Notes: a model not told the origin generated them from the letters alone. Positions 11,424 to 24,127 are shown, counted from the first letter of the stretch. The stretch: DNA of 64,000 nucleotides from Heterodera schachtii (GCA_023374025.1 SIJG01000204.1:9760-73759), one strand, 5' to 3'. A program made the numbers and translations.

Positions 11424-12515
11424 AAATTCAGGTTTTAATCAAATTTTTAGAAATTATTAAATATGGAATAATTAAACAAATCGCGTAGTATTTATTTAAT
11501 TTTTGATAAAATTTTTATTACTTATTCACTATTGAGCAAATGAAATTAATAACAAAAACATAAAAATAAAAACGAAATAAAACAAAATTATGGAATCAAT
11601 GCAATAAATACACCAGCAAAATTCCATAGGATTGTACCTCGTTGCCAAAAAAATTAATAAAAAAAATTGTTATTTTTATATAATATTTAATTTGTAAAAA
11701 TTAAAACTGAAAAATATTGCAATTCATAAAAATAAAAATTCATATTTATAAAGCTAAAACAAATATATTTAATTTAGTAAATGAAAAATAAATAAAATAA
11801 ATTGTTAAGTTTTATTAAATAAATAAACCGTAATTTTTTATATATTTATTTAATTGTTTATAAAATCTTTAGGTTTATAAAAATAATATCCATTTTATTT
11901 AATACAATATATATCCGCGTAATAATTTTCAATAAAATTTTTTCTAATTATGATATACCTAAAGTTTTCGGTCAAATTATAAAGTATTTTTAATTACTTA
12001 TATTATATTTATTTTTCTTTTCTCCGAAAAAGGGAATTAAAATAATATTTAGTAAATTGTAAGTTAAATTTAGCAAATATCTCTTACCGAGTAACAATTT
12101 GTTCTTTTATTTTCTTTTTTATATTTATTTTATTAAATGGTTTATTTGTGATTCTCACTTTAAAAATTTGCTTAATCAAGTCAAATGCAAGGGCATAGGC
12201 AGTGTGTGATTTTCCGTTGCCATTTTTAACTGTTTTTATTATTTTATAAAGTATATTTTCATTTGTAAAATCATAAATAAATTAACAATTTGATAAATAT
12301 AACTGTGATTTATCCTTTTTCATTTTATTATTAAATTATTTTATTTCTAGCATATGCTTCTTTTAAAGTTAATATTCCTTTTTATATTCATGAGTTTAAT
12401 ATTAGATTGTTAATTTAAAATTTTTTTTTCAATAGAAATGATCCAAAATACTAATTTAAATGTATTTTTTAAGTTCAATAAATTAGAAGTAGTTTTTGCT
12501 ATTATTATTATTAAG

Positions 12516-12565
12516 TTTTCATGACTTCGGACACGAGACTCTGTTTATTTGGCAAAATTCAGGAA
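12516..12565 (+). CDS. candidate exon, 50 bases
   Basis: In a short T-rich block, an acceptor (gctattattattattaag) is followed by FHDFGHETLFIWQNSG in phase 1 and then a GTTTGT donor. It is GC-richer than its flanks. A diverged similar stretch lies at 3794-3850 but has no clean equivalent frame. Product unknown. Confidence 0.3.
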
Positions 12566-12770
12566 GTTTGTTGATTTGACGAATGTCTTAAAATAAATTA
12601 TTTCCGAAAACATAAAATGGTAAAGGATTACCAACTTAAAAAACGTAAAGACCTAAAGTAATTTAGTTTATATTATTTGTCACAAAATAATGAAATTAAT
12701 AATGATAAAAAATTAAATTATCCTTAAATATAAATTACTTTTAGTTTCGTATAGAAATTTAAAATTTTTT

Positions 12771-13770
12771 AAGTATTAATTACTCTGTACTAACCGAATT
12801 GATTACAATAAATCAAAAATATTATGTTTTAAATTAAACGATATTATTTCTTCAGAAATTGTGTGGGAGGAATTAAATAAATTTTATAAATATATTTTAT
12901 CGGAAGCTCGAAAGAGCGCAGGCTCACTAGCAGCCATAATCAAGAGATCAAGAAAATGAATGAATCATTTAAAAATAAAAATAAAAAAATTAAGAGAAAT
13001 TTTAATTTCTGAATTAAATTTAAAATATGACAAAAATATTTCATTGAAAAATAAATAAACTTTAGAAAATCTTATTTATTCTTATATTTTAAAAATAAGA
13101 TTAATAAACACAATAAAATTATCTGATTTCTTGCCATAAAATTTCTAATTACCTTTTTAAATGAATATAAATTGAAGTTTAAAAAGTTGTATTTGAATAT
13201 ATATTTAACTACATGAATCCTAAAATAATATTTTTTATGACAAATTAGTGTTTTTCAGAAAATATTTTATAGAAAAATTAAATAAATTTCATTAAAAAAT
13301 TAAGTTTCATATTTTTAAAATATTTTTTAATATTTTTATTTTTTAAATATTCTTTAAATATTTTTATTTTTTAAATATTCTTTAAATATTTTGTAAGAAT
13401 TTAGTTTAAAGTATTTGAAAATATATTTAACTGAAATAATAAAAATAGAGACAAATTTATTTAAACTAAAATATATTTCAATGCTTTAACAATTATGCAA
13501 AACATTAGTACAAAGGATTAAAAAATATATATTAATATAATTGGAAATACACCTTAATAAAATTTAAACTACTAAATACATAAATAATATATTTGAAAAA
13601 CTAAAAAAAAGCCCTATCAATTTTCAGTACCAGTTTAATTTCTAGAGCATGAGATTAAAATATAAAAAATATAAGTGGAGATAAGAGATTACAAATATAA
13701 AATTAAGATTATTTTACACTAAAATTAAAATAATAAACCAATTATTCAACAAAATATGTATCCAACAAAG
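12771..13770. repeat. segmental duplication, copy B
   Basis: Direct-orientation partner of 9236-10570, shorter because of two deletions and fewer 28-base units. The tandem part lies at 13318-13392. Similarity fades beyond about 13770. Confidence 0.85.
12780..12959 (+). CDS. conserved duplicated open frame, copy B
   Basis: Identical over its full 180 bases to 9245-9424, with the same upstream stop, acceptor context and TGA. Two perfect copies 3.5 kb apart could be alternative terminal exons of one gene, two copies of a small gene, or a very recent conversion event. Product unknown. Confidence 0.45.
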   Translation, partial: LLCTNRIDYNKSKILCFKLNDIISSEIVWEELNKFYKYILSEARKSAGSLAAIIKRSRK

Positions 13771-13779
13771 AATGGCAAT

Positions 13780-15750
13780 TGCAAAGAACAAAAAAGAAAA
13801 GATGAGTTAAAAGAAAAAAGAGATAAATAATAATGACTATTTTTGGGTGTTTTTCTTCAAAAAACCTGGGGAAGGGAAGGTGAAAATTCTTGGTCCTTTG
13901 TTTAAAGATTTTCACCAAAATTTTAAAAATTTATGTCATTTTTTACCATCTTCACACTGTTTTTCAAAATTAAATATATAAAAAATACAACTTAAATTAT
14001 GGATTTCTAAAAAGTGTTATTATTATAAATTCTTAAAAAATTTAAAACTTTTAGAATTTTGAAAATAAAATAAAAAAAATTTCGTTACCCAATAATTAAA
14101 AAATTCAGTCATATAAAAACAATGAAATTAATCTGAGAAATTTATAATTAGTTCGTTAAAAACAAAAGTTAAATGAACAAATAAATTTAACGAAAAATGA
14201 TTAATTTATAAGTGGATAAATAATTTTTAAAACAATAAAAGCATAGAAAAATTATAAATAAAGCGCTGATTTTCAGTTAATTTAACATTTTTCTTAGGTT
14301 TTGTTTTGAAAAGTTAGCGATAAAAAACTGATCTTATTAAATTTACCTTCACATTAATAAAAAGGAAAATAGTTTTAAATAATAAAAATAATTAGAAAAT
14401 ATACTTTTATCATTTAAAAAAAAAATAAAATCAAAACCATTGCCTAATAATGCAAAATCTAAATATTAATAAAAGAATCAAATACGAATTTTAGAAAAAA
14501 GATGTTCTTTTGTTGAGCGAAAAACCTTATTAAAATAATAATTTATTTCTTTTAATGGTAAAACATTATACTTGTATTTTAAATTTAGCAACAGGATTGT
14601 ATTTAAAATTAAATAAAATAATTAAAGCACAACAAAAATTTGATGAATTCATTTAAAAGAATATTTTTTGGTTTATTAAAAATAAAAACCATGAGTACAT
14701 ATTAATAGTTTAATTATTATCATTAGTAAAAGAAATGAAGATACAGTAATACAATATTTGAAAATTAAATTAAAAAAATCCAACTATAAAGTGAATAATG
14801 CAAATAATACAAAATATGAATTGCTATCCAAACAAAATTGATGATGATATCAGATTAAAAATAAAGTGACGAACAATTTTAATTTAATAAAAATAGTAAA
14901 ACATATCAAAATTATTACAATTTGAAAATTAAATGCATGTAAATCTTTTTTCGAAAAGTTATGGGACAACAATACAGAAATATAAAAGACGAAAAGTTAA
15001 TCGAGAAATAAAATGTACCATAACGGTTCAAAACAATAAATTTTATTTTAAAAATTTAATAATAAAAAGTTATATTATAAAAAAAAATTTCTGTCTGCTC
15101 CATCCGTGCCGGCGGTTTTATATAAATAAATACGTTTTTTTATAATTTCAAATTAAATGAATTTGCTCATGTTTAATAAATTTTATAAGTTAAAAATATT
15201 TTTAAAATATTTTTCATTTCTAAAAATCATATGAATTTTTATGTTTTTTTAATTTAGGAATTTGCGAAAATGAAAATAATAAAATTTTATAAAAATTAAT
15301 TAAATGTTATTAGATTATTTAATTATCTAAACATTGAATAATTGCTAAAAAACCGAAAGATTTAAATAATTAATTCATGAACTGCTCTTTAAATGACTTA
15401 ATTTTACTTGTTTTTTAATTTATAAAGATTTATTTTATCATGACGAGACCTGAAATTTAAACATTATTTTACGATTTAATAAAAAATAAACTAATAAAAA
15501 TGTGAAAATGAATTCAATACAGGTTTTAATTTTCTTATTAAATCTTACTAGAGTTGACTAATTAGTCCCTAAAAGTTTAAAATGGCGAAAAAGCTTTTTA
15601 AAATTTAATAATATGTATTAATAATAATAATTATTAATTACTTCCTCTCATTAATGTGAAATAATGTAAAATGTACAAAGTTATTAAAATATTTATTAAG
15701 AGAATTTATTTTTCATTTATTCTTATTTTATTTTATTTAAAGTTTTTCAA
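13780..15750. other. AT-rich stretch without a supportable gene
   Basis: A-rich to about 15.1 kb, then T-rich. A GC spot at 15093-15115 (ccatccgtgccggcgg) lies in a 70-codon ATG frame (14933-15145) that is otherwise lysine- and asparagine-rich. On the - strand the same spot reads KPPARMEQTEIF. No splice context favours either, so neither is called. A small GC-richer patch at 13850-13900 holds nothing recognisable. Confidence 0.4.
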
Positions 15751-15755
15751 TATTT

Positions 15756-16325
15756 TTATAAATGCATTAGAAATAATGAGTATTTATGAATTCTGCCTTG
15801 GTCATCGAAAAGCAATCTTATTTCTCTGTCAGAATTAAATTTGTTGCCGATGTATTTAAAATAGCCAAATTGCCTTTATTAACAACTTGGCTTTATTTCT
15901 TATCATTAATATTTTTTAATTCCCTTATCAGATTCCTACTTAAAATTTTGTATTTTATTTTATGTTGTCCATGATCAGGGTATTCTCTAATAAGCCTGTG
16001 TATTTTTAATTTTTCGGAGTATAATCTTTTTATTTTTTGTGGATAATTGGTTTTTAGAACTTTTCTTAATATTTTTAGGAAATAATTGATCAAAGGAATT
16101 ATAAAGTTCGCCAACGAGAAAATTGTATTTTTCGTCAAATTTAAATAATTTCTATAAATGTAGATCAATGCGTTTTTGCTGAAGCTCATTTCTGTTTTAG
16201 AAAATTTTTTGTTTTAAACTCTAATATAAATTTTTTCTTTTTTGGTGATCGAAAAGCTCCCATTAATTTTAAATTCATTAATTTCGCAGCATGGGCCCAT
16301 TACCAATTGGTGAGATTACATCCCG
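15756..16325 (-). mobile_element. decayed LINE (non-LTR retrotransposon) fragment
   Basis: Three - strand frames, read in order, resemble consecutive parts of a LINE ORF2. From 16325 down, DVISPIGNG and then CCEINEFKINGSFSITKKEK resemble the end of an apurinic-type endonuclease domain (typically PLGxSDH followed by an F-x-F strand). Next, 16189-15893 (98 codons) has NYPQKIKRLYSEKLKIHRLI and KYKILSRNLIRELKN, the basic linker between endonuclease and reverse transcriptase. Then 15872-15756 has FGYFKYIGNKFNSDREIRLL and FDDQGRI, like the F-Y-K-Y-I-N-x-K start of the reverse transcriptase region. The frames are offset by frameshifts and stops, and catalytic regions are missing, so it is dead. The assignment rests on remembered family patterns, not a search. 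The overlapping + strand 62-codon frame at 15786 is a shadow. Confidence 0.6.
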
Positions 16326-16839
16326 TGAAAAAAAAGATAAATTACATACTCTTAATTTAATAAATCCTTTAAAGATTGCAAATTAAAATAATCAAACTAA
16401 AATTTAGTCTCGGAAAACATTATGGATAATTTTTGAATAAATGAAGAATATTTAAAAAATCTATTAAAATAATAAGAAATATAAAAAGAGCAAACTAAGA
16501 AATTAAACCCGCCAATTTTTAATATAAAATTCATACTTATTTAAATCTATAAAAAAATAAGGTCCTAATAATTCCATAAATTAAATATATTGGTGTTTTT
16601 TGATGATATTACGGAGAGATTTTTTCAATTAACGATTTCTATGATACTAATTTGATGCTCTTATATAAAAAGATCGTTTTCTTTTATTTAAAATAAATTG
16701 ACAAACGACTAATATAATTCTTAATTTTTTGTATGAGACTGCGATTTTTAAAAACATTAAAAACATTCGAAAAAGCTTTATATTATTCAGAAGAAATTAA
16801 ATATAATAATACCGTTAAGAAATTACGATAAAAATATAA

Positions 16840-16944
16840 AAATATAAATATCCACTTAATCTTAATAAAACAAGGAGAAAGATAACCGTGGAATTTGAAT
16901 TGAGTATTTTATGTGGCTTGGGATGTGATAGCGTAAACATATGA
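16840..16944 (+). CDS. weak coding island
   Basis: Open for 34 codons without ATG, ending TVEFELSILCGLGCDSVNI then TGA. The GC-richer core is only about 55 bases. No good splice context and no recognised family. Confidence 0.2.
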   Translation, partial: KYKYPLNLNKTRRKITVEFELSILCGLGCDSVNI

Positions 16945-18012
16945 TTTGTCTAAAAAAATTTTTGAAAGAATTTATTTTTTAATAATTTTGATAAACGATG
17001 AAACTACTGAAAACAAGAGGAAGAAAGCGAAATAATAAAAAAATACCAGATTCGATGCTTAGTAAAATGAGAATTGTATTAATTCATTGAAAATATTTAG
17101 TCGCTTTTTTATGATTTAGGATTGAATTTTAAAATAAATAAATAGTGAAAAAATTTAAAACAATATTTTTTAATCATGCTGCAGGGAAATTATTTTTTTT
17201 ATTATCAAATAATTTATAGTTATTGATAATATATTTGATAAAAGACCTATTCATTATTTCGTGAATGGTCAAGAGAATGGCAAACAAGATAAGATAAATA
17301 GCCATTTAAATTTATTTGAAACTTACGGATGATAATGATTTAAAAAATATAAATTGATCGTGAGAAAATGATGAGAATATTACCATATATGAATTTACGA
17401 TTGATGGTAAATAATTATTTAATATATACAGCCAAACTTTGAATAATGTACTTTTGTAAGCAATTTTATTTTGTAATGTAATTACATTTCAAAATGCTTT
17501 AATTGCACATGTTCCGAGATTAAGAGGTAAGAAATAAAAAGAAATAAATTAAAACAATAATATTTTGATAATATGCAAAAGTGATTATTAAAATATTCAT
17601 AAATCTATTTTAAATAAAAAATAAAAATTGTTAGTAAACAATAAAAAGATAAAGGAAAAAACTATTTATTTGTTAATGAGTCTATTTTTAAATTTTGTAA
17701 GCTTAACAGAATTTGAAATAAAATAAATGATTAAAGATTATATTAAAAAAACAAATTTCTTTTCAACAAATGAAAATTATTTAAAATATAAATAAAAATT
17801 CTCAAAACATAAACTTTTAATAAATGATTTTTTTTTATTAGCACCATTTAATTCACTATATATTTAGTTTATTTTTAATGAAGAATTGTTTATTTTATAC
17901 AAATTTATTGATTCAATGCATTTAAATTCATAAATTTGAAAGTATTAAATGAAAGTATAAATTAAATAAATACAAATCAATTAGATGATCAAAACACAAA
18001 ATCAAAAGTTTT

Positions 18013-18105
18013 TTATTTGTAGCAAAATTTGTGCTCTTTACAATGGTCTTGCTCATTTTGACTAGAAATCTTTTTCAACCTCCTAGGAATTTTTGCTTGA
18101 ATGAA
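18013..18105 (-). CDS. candidate terminal coding island
   Basis: The - strand is open between two TAA stops and reads IQAKIPRRLKKISSQNEQDH then CKEHKFCYK. It is hydrophilic and charged. The + strand is also open here for 49 codons, but its reading is hydrophobic and more typical of T-rich sequence. No family is recognised. Confidence 0.25.
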   Translation of the reverse strand, partial: FIQAKIPRRLKKISSQNEQDHCKEHKFCYK

Positions 18106-18284
18106 TTATTTCAGATTTTTCTGTGTATTTTCAAATAGTTTTTAATTTGCTAAAAGATTTTTTTCCGTCCCAAAAGTGATCAGTTCCTGTTCAGGTCTCA
18201 ATATTTCAAAAGTTTATGAACAAAATTTGATAAAATTTTCCTACCAATTAAGCACAGGTATTGCTACAAAAAAAGTCTTAAATT

Positions 18285-18419
18285 ATGTCTATTGGACAAC
18301 TTATTAATTACAAAAATCGCTACATATTTGCCGGTAGGCGTCACGAGAGTAAAATAGAAATTTCGCCGAAGTTAATAACAATTTCAAAAACAAATAAAAA
18401 TGCATTTCCCATAATTTAA
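18285..18419 (+). CDS. candidate small ORF or first exon, 44 codons
   Basis: ATG to TAA, reading MSIGQLINYKNRYIFAGRRH then ESKIEISPKLITIS. It sits in a larger GC-richer island (about 18170-18490) where several frames are open. Downstream on the + strand in another frame, 18415-18541 reads CPLIRSGAIEIDEIRNSPQR. On the - strand, 18480-18304 is open for 58 codons (LRGIANFVYFNRSRSDKRAI...). The island is probably coding or formerly coding, but I cannot settle strand or frame. No start context or splice site is decisive. Confidence 0.25.
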   Translation: MSIGQLINYKNRYIFAGRRHESKIEISPKLITISKTNKNAFPII

Positions 18420-18549
18420 TTGCCCTCTTATCCGATCTGGAGCGATTGAAATAGACGAAATTCGCAATTCCCCGCAACGGTCAGGGGACCAACCTAATTA
18501 CTTCATCAATTTTTATTTGTTTAGTTTTAATTTTACATTGTTAAGTTAA

Positions 18550-21500
18550 GGGAATAATAAACTCGCAAAACATGCAAATTCCTGCTAAATTTGTAATAGA
18601 ATATAAAAAAAATAATCGCAAATTTTACAAAAATAAATTTAAAAATATAAGAAATTATTATTTCTAATAGAAATTTCCATTAAATGAATACAGATAATAT
18701 AATTAAAATTTAAAAAATATGGGAAAATACATCGAAGCCTTAGAAAGAGATGAAAATGAGAAAAAAAGTGAAATGAGATAGAAATTATAATATAATGTAA
18801 ATATTAATTTTTATTATTTTTAAAAATTTAATTCAAAAACACTTAAATACAAAGTATTTCTTATATATTTTCGATTTTAAAATTCATATATACTACAAAC
18901 AATTCAATCAAGCGATTTGTCAAAACCAAACACCGTACAAGACATGAAACATTCTTTATCATTATATAACAAAATAAAAAATAGTTAAATATTCTTTTAA
19001 AATTAAAAATAATAAAAAAAAAACAAATTCGTAATTGAACAAAGTTATAACCAAAATTACACAAGGATCAGGTTTTTAAATATTTTTCTTGATATCATCA
19101 TAAATAGCATTAAGTGTTTTCTGCTAGTCTGCAAAATTTCAAAAATTTATTAAATTAAAAAAAAATTATTTTCAAAAATGTTTGAAAACCTAGTCCCGTG
19201 AGTATTTTGGCTATGACTATAATGAAATTTTTTGAAATTTAGCAGGCTTTTAGAAAGCATAATAATTAATTAAACTAGGGTCAGTTCCGAACCTTCGGGG
19301 TTGAAAAAAGTCTGGGTCAGAATGGCTGGCGTTCACGATTTTCAATTTTTGCATTATCATACAGTCAATAGTTATTTGTACTTTCTTCAATATGATAAAT
19401 TTTGATAAAAATATAATTCAAATTCCTTTTTGCATATTTGGAGCTGATATTATTTTTATTTATATATTATGATTTTTTTGCTTTTAAATGATGAATATTT
19501 AAATAAATTATCATTTCACTTAATTGGTGGCCTTTGCCTTTTATCAAGTATTTTTTTTTATAAAGTCGAGAACATATCGATTAGAAATAATTCTTTATAA
19601 AGCTAATTGAATCAACAATTTACACACAATTTTATTTATTATAAAATTATAATTATGTAAAATTAAGATGGAAATACTTTATGCTTGATCTAATATTCAG
19701 ATGTAAATTTTCAAGAGTTGAAAACCATAGATGAATAGATCTGCGCAAGTATACAGATAATTATTAAATTAAAAAGAAATTAATTCATTAAAAAATTAAT
19801 TATTATTTTATATAAAATGTAAATAATAATAATTATTATTTTACTTTCGAGAAGTAAAATAAATTAATATAGTTTACTTTAAATAATTGTAAAAATTCAA
19901 ATTATCAAAAAAAAATACATCACTAATATTTAAAAACTATGAATCATTTGAATTATTACAAGTCATATTTAATTAATTAATTAATTTTTTTTTTAATATT
20001 ATTTAAACAATATTCATATATTACTAATAATGTAAATATAGCATGAACTGCACAATCACAAACAACATTTCCTATGTAACAAGAAATTTATTTAAAATGG
20101 ATAAATCAATAAAACGAACTATTAATTATCAACAATAGAATAATTTATTAAAAATTCTTAAAAAACAATAAAAGAATAATTTCTTTAAAAAATAAATTCA
20201 ATCTTAATTAAATTCACTAAAACTGTCACAGATGAACAAAAATTAATCCAACATTCGGTCATGATATATGCAATTATTATATGAAATTAATATGAAAATT
20301 GATAACGATTATTAAATTAAAGATACTTTCTCAATTAAATTTTTCAAAAATTACATTCTAAAAATTTTCTTTTTTACAAATAAAACACATAAAATTTTAA
20401 AGATAATAATCATAAACTTTACCTAAAGATGCCAAAATAAATATTATAAATTTAGACTTAAAAGTAAAACAGAAAAATAAAAATTTTAAATAACTTTTAA
20501 ACAAGTTATCGTAGGCAATACAAAATATTGAAGCGATTTTAAAAATTCAATTATAATAAATATAATAATCAATTTAAATAATAAATTTAAATAGATACAT
20601 ATGAAGAAACATTAAACCTTCAAAGACAAGAACATATTAAATTACTTTTGAAAATATATTTTTTAAATTTCAAAATAGATTCAATCAATAAAATAACATC
20701 ACAAAGAAAATAATAGAAACCATGCAGAAATTAAGAAAAACAACCTATTTTTTGGTTAATAAATACCTTTAAAGTAGCCGCAATTATAGTTTTTTTTAAT
20801 TTTTTTTTATACAATATGACGCGAACATGGCGACATGAAATGATGAACTAATATAAAGGAATTAAAATACTTGGAAATTATTAAAAAAAGAAAAATAAAT
20901 AAAATAACAGCACTTAATTTAAATAAAAGGTCAACAATAATTAATAAAATGATTTAAAAAATGATTCAAATTTTTGCATAAAAAACGAGTTGGCTAAATA
21001 CAAGTCGAAATCAGCTAAAAATTTGATTTGAATATTTTTGATAATAAGATCACACATAAAAATTAAATGATGATTTCTTGCATAAAAATATTAATTTATC
21101 TAATTATACAATTAATTATTACATCTTCTCACCTAAAAAACCATGACCAGGGCAGATGCCAAGAAAAATAAGCAAATTAAATAAACAAATATTAAAAATT
21201 ATCTCAAAAAGTAAGAATACCCAAATTGAGCAACCAATTGAAAATAAAATCAAAATATTCTTAAATATATTATTGTAATTGTTACGAGGTTTCGAATGAT
21301 ATTTATAATAGTCAAAAAATTTAAAATTTTTTGAATTTCTAAAATAAATATCTTCAAATTATCGCCTCATTCTTAAACTAAATCATGATTTTTTGTGACA
21401 AATACAAGAAGTGTTAGCTGACAAGAAAAAAAAGATGTTGAACAAAATAATTTAAAATTAAAATGTAATCATTGTTATTTTAATTAATAAATTGGAAATT

Positions 21501-21800
21501 TATTTTAATTATTTTTCATATAAAGATTAATCTTTTCAATAATAGTAACAAAAAAATTAATTAATTAAATTTTAATTCCCAATAAATATTAAGAAACTAT
21601 TTTTTAATAATAATAAATAAAAAATTTATCAATGGAAAGCCAAAATTTTTTTTGCGTTTTTAAACAAAATATTAATTAAAAAACATATAATATGTTGTCG
21701 ATAAGCCCAAATAGTGATTCTACAACAAATAGTGACCTTAAAATGAGAATTTCTGGGTTATAATATTGTTTTTAATGCATATCACAACAAAACAAAACAC
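18550..21800. other. AT-rich stretch without a supportable gene
   Basis: Mostly A-rich, with a T-richer interval near 19.1-19.6 kb. GC-richer spots at 19190-19330 contain short open frames on both strands with no usable context. No repeats beyond simple A/T words. Confidence 0.5.
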
Positions 21801-21815
21801 CAAAAAAAAATTTAA

Positions 21816-21885
21816 AGGGGCCTTTAATTGGAGAGGGGCCTTCTACCAGAGAGGGGCCTACTATTGTTCAACCCCTCAAATCTCT
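21816..21885 (+). repeat. AGGGGCCT tandem units, copy 1
   Basis: Three imperfect ~20-base units begin AGGGGCCTTTAATTGGAG, AGGGGCCTTCTACCAGAG and AGGGGCCTACTATTGTTC, and end in AACCCCTC, which is complementary to the unit start. Translated they give an iterated RGAF/RGAY peptide, but there is no gene context. The same block recurs at 22532-22635 in direct orientation. Confidence 0.75.
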
Positions 21886-22531
21886 GAAATTTTTTTTTTG
21901 CGTCAAAAAGGGGTGAAAAACATTTTTCTAACCAGTTTTATAGTGTAGAGCATGAATATGAGTAGTATTTTACCTTTTACAAATTTTTGAATTTTTAATA
22001 ATTTTGAAAATTTTTCATTTTGGCCCTCGGGAATTTGGACTCGTATTTGAAAATTCATAACTCATTTCAAAGTGGGTCAATTTAAGTACAATAAAGCTTT
22101 AAAAATACAGGAAAATAAGGAGAATTTTATGAATTTTATTTGAAATTTCTATCATCAAAATGAAAAAAATTTTCCAGAAATTCTGAAAAAATTCGAATTT
22201 TCAGACAAAAAACAAGAACTCGGTTCTTAAAGGATGTTTTCGAAAATTAATATACGCAAAAAACCCGCAATTTTTTGCTCTATAGAATTGTATTTATTTC
22301 ATATTTCTACTATTTTTTGAAAAGACTAGAAAAATAAAATTGATTGGGAATTTGGGACCAAAGGGTGGGGACCAAATGGTTTTTGAGTGGGAAAAATTTT
22401 TTCATCTAAATTTAGCTGAAAATTACTTTTTAGGGGTATTTTCGGGTGCTAATAACGAATCTGTAATCAGATTTCGCTTTCGGCATCTTCAAAGCCCCAG
22501 AATCCCTGCGGATATACTCGATCCCTCCTGG

Positions 22532-22640
22532 AGGGGGGCCTTTAATTGGAGAGGGGCCTTCTACAAGAGAGGGGCCTACTATTATTCAACCCCTCCAAAA
22601 AGGGGCCTTTAATTGGAGAGGGGCCTTCAAATAGAGAAAA
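22532..22640 (+). repeat. AGGGGCCT tandem units, copy 2
   Basis: Five or so units, the first three nearly identical to copy 1, ending with GAGAAAATACGGTA. The ~650 bases between the copies are less AT-rich than average and have no transposase. The pair could be the ends of one non-autonomous element, with long direct terminal repeats, or two insertions. Similar GGGG-rich units ending in AATACGGTA occur in animal transposon ends as I remember them; that needs a repeat-library search. Confidence 0.7.
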
Positions 22641-23166
22641 TACGGTACTTCATTACAAAGAAAGAAACAATAGTGGTTTTGTGCCTATATCAATAAATGT
22701 TTGTTAATTTTTTAAATGTTTAATAAAAGATTTTTCATTTAATCACTCAATCTAATATTTTTTTTCATTTAAAACTTAAATTGGAATAAATTTCTTATAC
22801 ATGATTATGATTTAGTTCAGAAAAGAGATTTTTGAAATTATTTGCTTTTATAGAAGTTTTTATTGCGAGAATTTTTTTATAGTGAGAATTTTTAATTTTA
22901 TTTTATAAATAGAAATTAAGTAATTGGTTATTATTATATTAGAAAGTAAAACCTAGTTTTTTTTTTTTATTAAAAAATAAACAAAATTTATAAATATCAC
23001 TAAAAATAATATTTTTTGATTTAAGCAGTTGCATTTTTTTAAATTCATTTTCTGGGAATTTCATTAAAATTTTTAAAAAATTATTTATTTTCATTTATTT
23101 TTTAATCGATTAGATTTTGATCGCATATTTCATTAATATAAACAAAATCCTTGTTCTGTGATCCAG

Positions 23167-23213
23167 GATTATTCGAACGATGTGAAGATACTTTGTGGGC
23201 CCAGCCTCATCAT
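23167..23213 (+). CDS. candidate exon, 47 bases
   Basis: A strong acceptor (ccttgttctgtgatccag) and a good donor (CAT|GTAATT) bound a GC-rich islet in a T-rich block. Two frames are open: DYSNDVKILCGPSLI in phase 0 and LFERCEDTLWAQPHH in phase 2. The second joins in frame to the candidate at 23452. Product unknown. Confidence 0.35.
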
Positions 23214-23451
23214 GTAATTTAAAAATAATATTAATATAAAATTATTTTGCAAACATAATTGCATAATTAATATTTATCATTTCGGAGTTTTTTCAAAAAA
23301 AAAATGAAATTTATGTTTTCAGGTTACTGTATTTTCTTTAATTGTATACCAAGTAAAATAATTATTTTAAATATTCTGATTTTTCAATTATTTAATTGAT
23401 TATCATATTGATAAAATAAAAATGTTTTTAAAATTTTATAATTTTTCTGAG

Positions 23452-23475
23452 GGTAGCATTTTAAGAGATAAGCAA
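23452..23475 (+). CDS. candidate 24-base microexon
   Basis: Follows a clear acceptor (ttttataatttttctgag) and reads GSILRDKQ in phase 0; the other two phases hit stops. The donor, GTTAAA, is moderate. In phase with the second reading of 23167-23213. Confidence 0.25.
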
Positions 23476-23830
23476 GTTAAAAGGCATTTTTTTCGCCAGA
23501 TTTCAAATTATAGCGATTTAAACACTTAAAAATTTACTTATGTTTTTGGTACATAAAAATTTTAAGTAGAATTGCTATTTTTGAGCTCCTTTCATAGTCT
23601 CTGCGCAGAAAAATATGTAAATGTAAATACTATAATTTACAACCCTAATGATTATATAATACTTTTCTTTGGCTTTTCTTTAATATATTTAAAGAAAAAT
23701 TTATAGTTTTTAAAATTTTTAAAATGAATATCATATTATAAATTTATAAGTTTAGCATGATTAAAAAATTAAAGATAAATCTTGTAGAAATTTATCTCAT
23801 GTCTCCTACTCGATTTCCATCTAACAAAAG

Positions 23831-23858
23831 GCGCTGCATGGCTCTGAAACTTTGCTTC
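23831..23858 (+). CDS. candidate 28-base exon or part of a small ORF
   Basis: After AACAAAAG| the phase 0 reading is ALHGSETLL, ending at C|GTACAT. A different frame has an ATG upstream at 23799 and runs MSPTRFPSNKRRCMALKLCF and on to a TGA at 23912 (37 residues). The two readings are alternatives. Another islet with an acceptor at 23598-23616 (SLRRKI) does not fit the chain in phase. Confidence 0.25.
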
Positions 23859-24106
23859 GTACATTTAATAATTTTTTTTCATATTATACTTTGGTTTATA
23901 ACTATGCCTTGACAATGAAAGTCTTTTTTTATGTGCCTTTTTTATTTAAAACAATAAACAACTTTATTGTTGTAGTTTAAGAGAATTAGTTTTATTTTTT
24001 TAATATCATTCAATTTTTAATTTGCAATCACAATTGATAATACTGTCAAATCAAATTGAAATGAAAATTTCTTAATAAATTTTTCTTTTCATGGCATACT
24101 TTCTAG

Positions 24107-24127
24107 AACTCTGTCAGATTGCGGCTG
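24107..24127 (+). CDS. candidate 21-base microexon
   Basis: A strong acceptor (ttttcatggcatactttctag) and a consensus-like donor (GCTG|GTATTT) enclose 21 bases that are open in all three phases. In the chain from 23831 it would read LCQIAA. Confidence 0.25.

Noticed and set aside
15786..15974. 62-codon + frame beginning MNSALVIEK
   Set aside because: Antisense to the LINE remnant, whose three collinear pieces give a better explanation.
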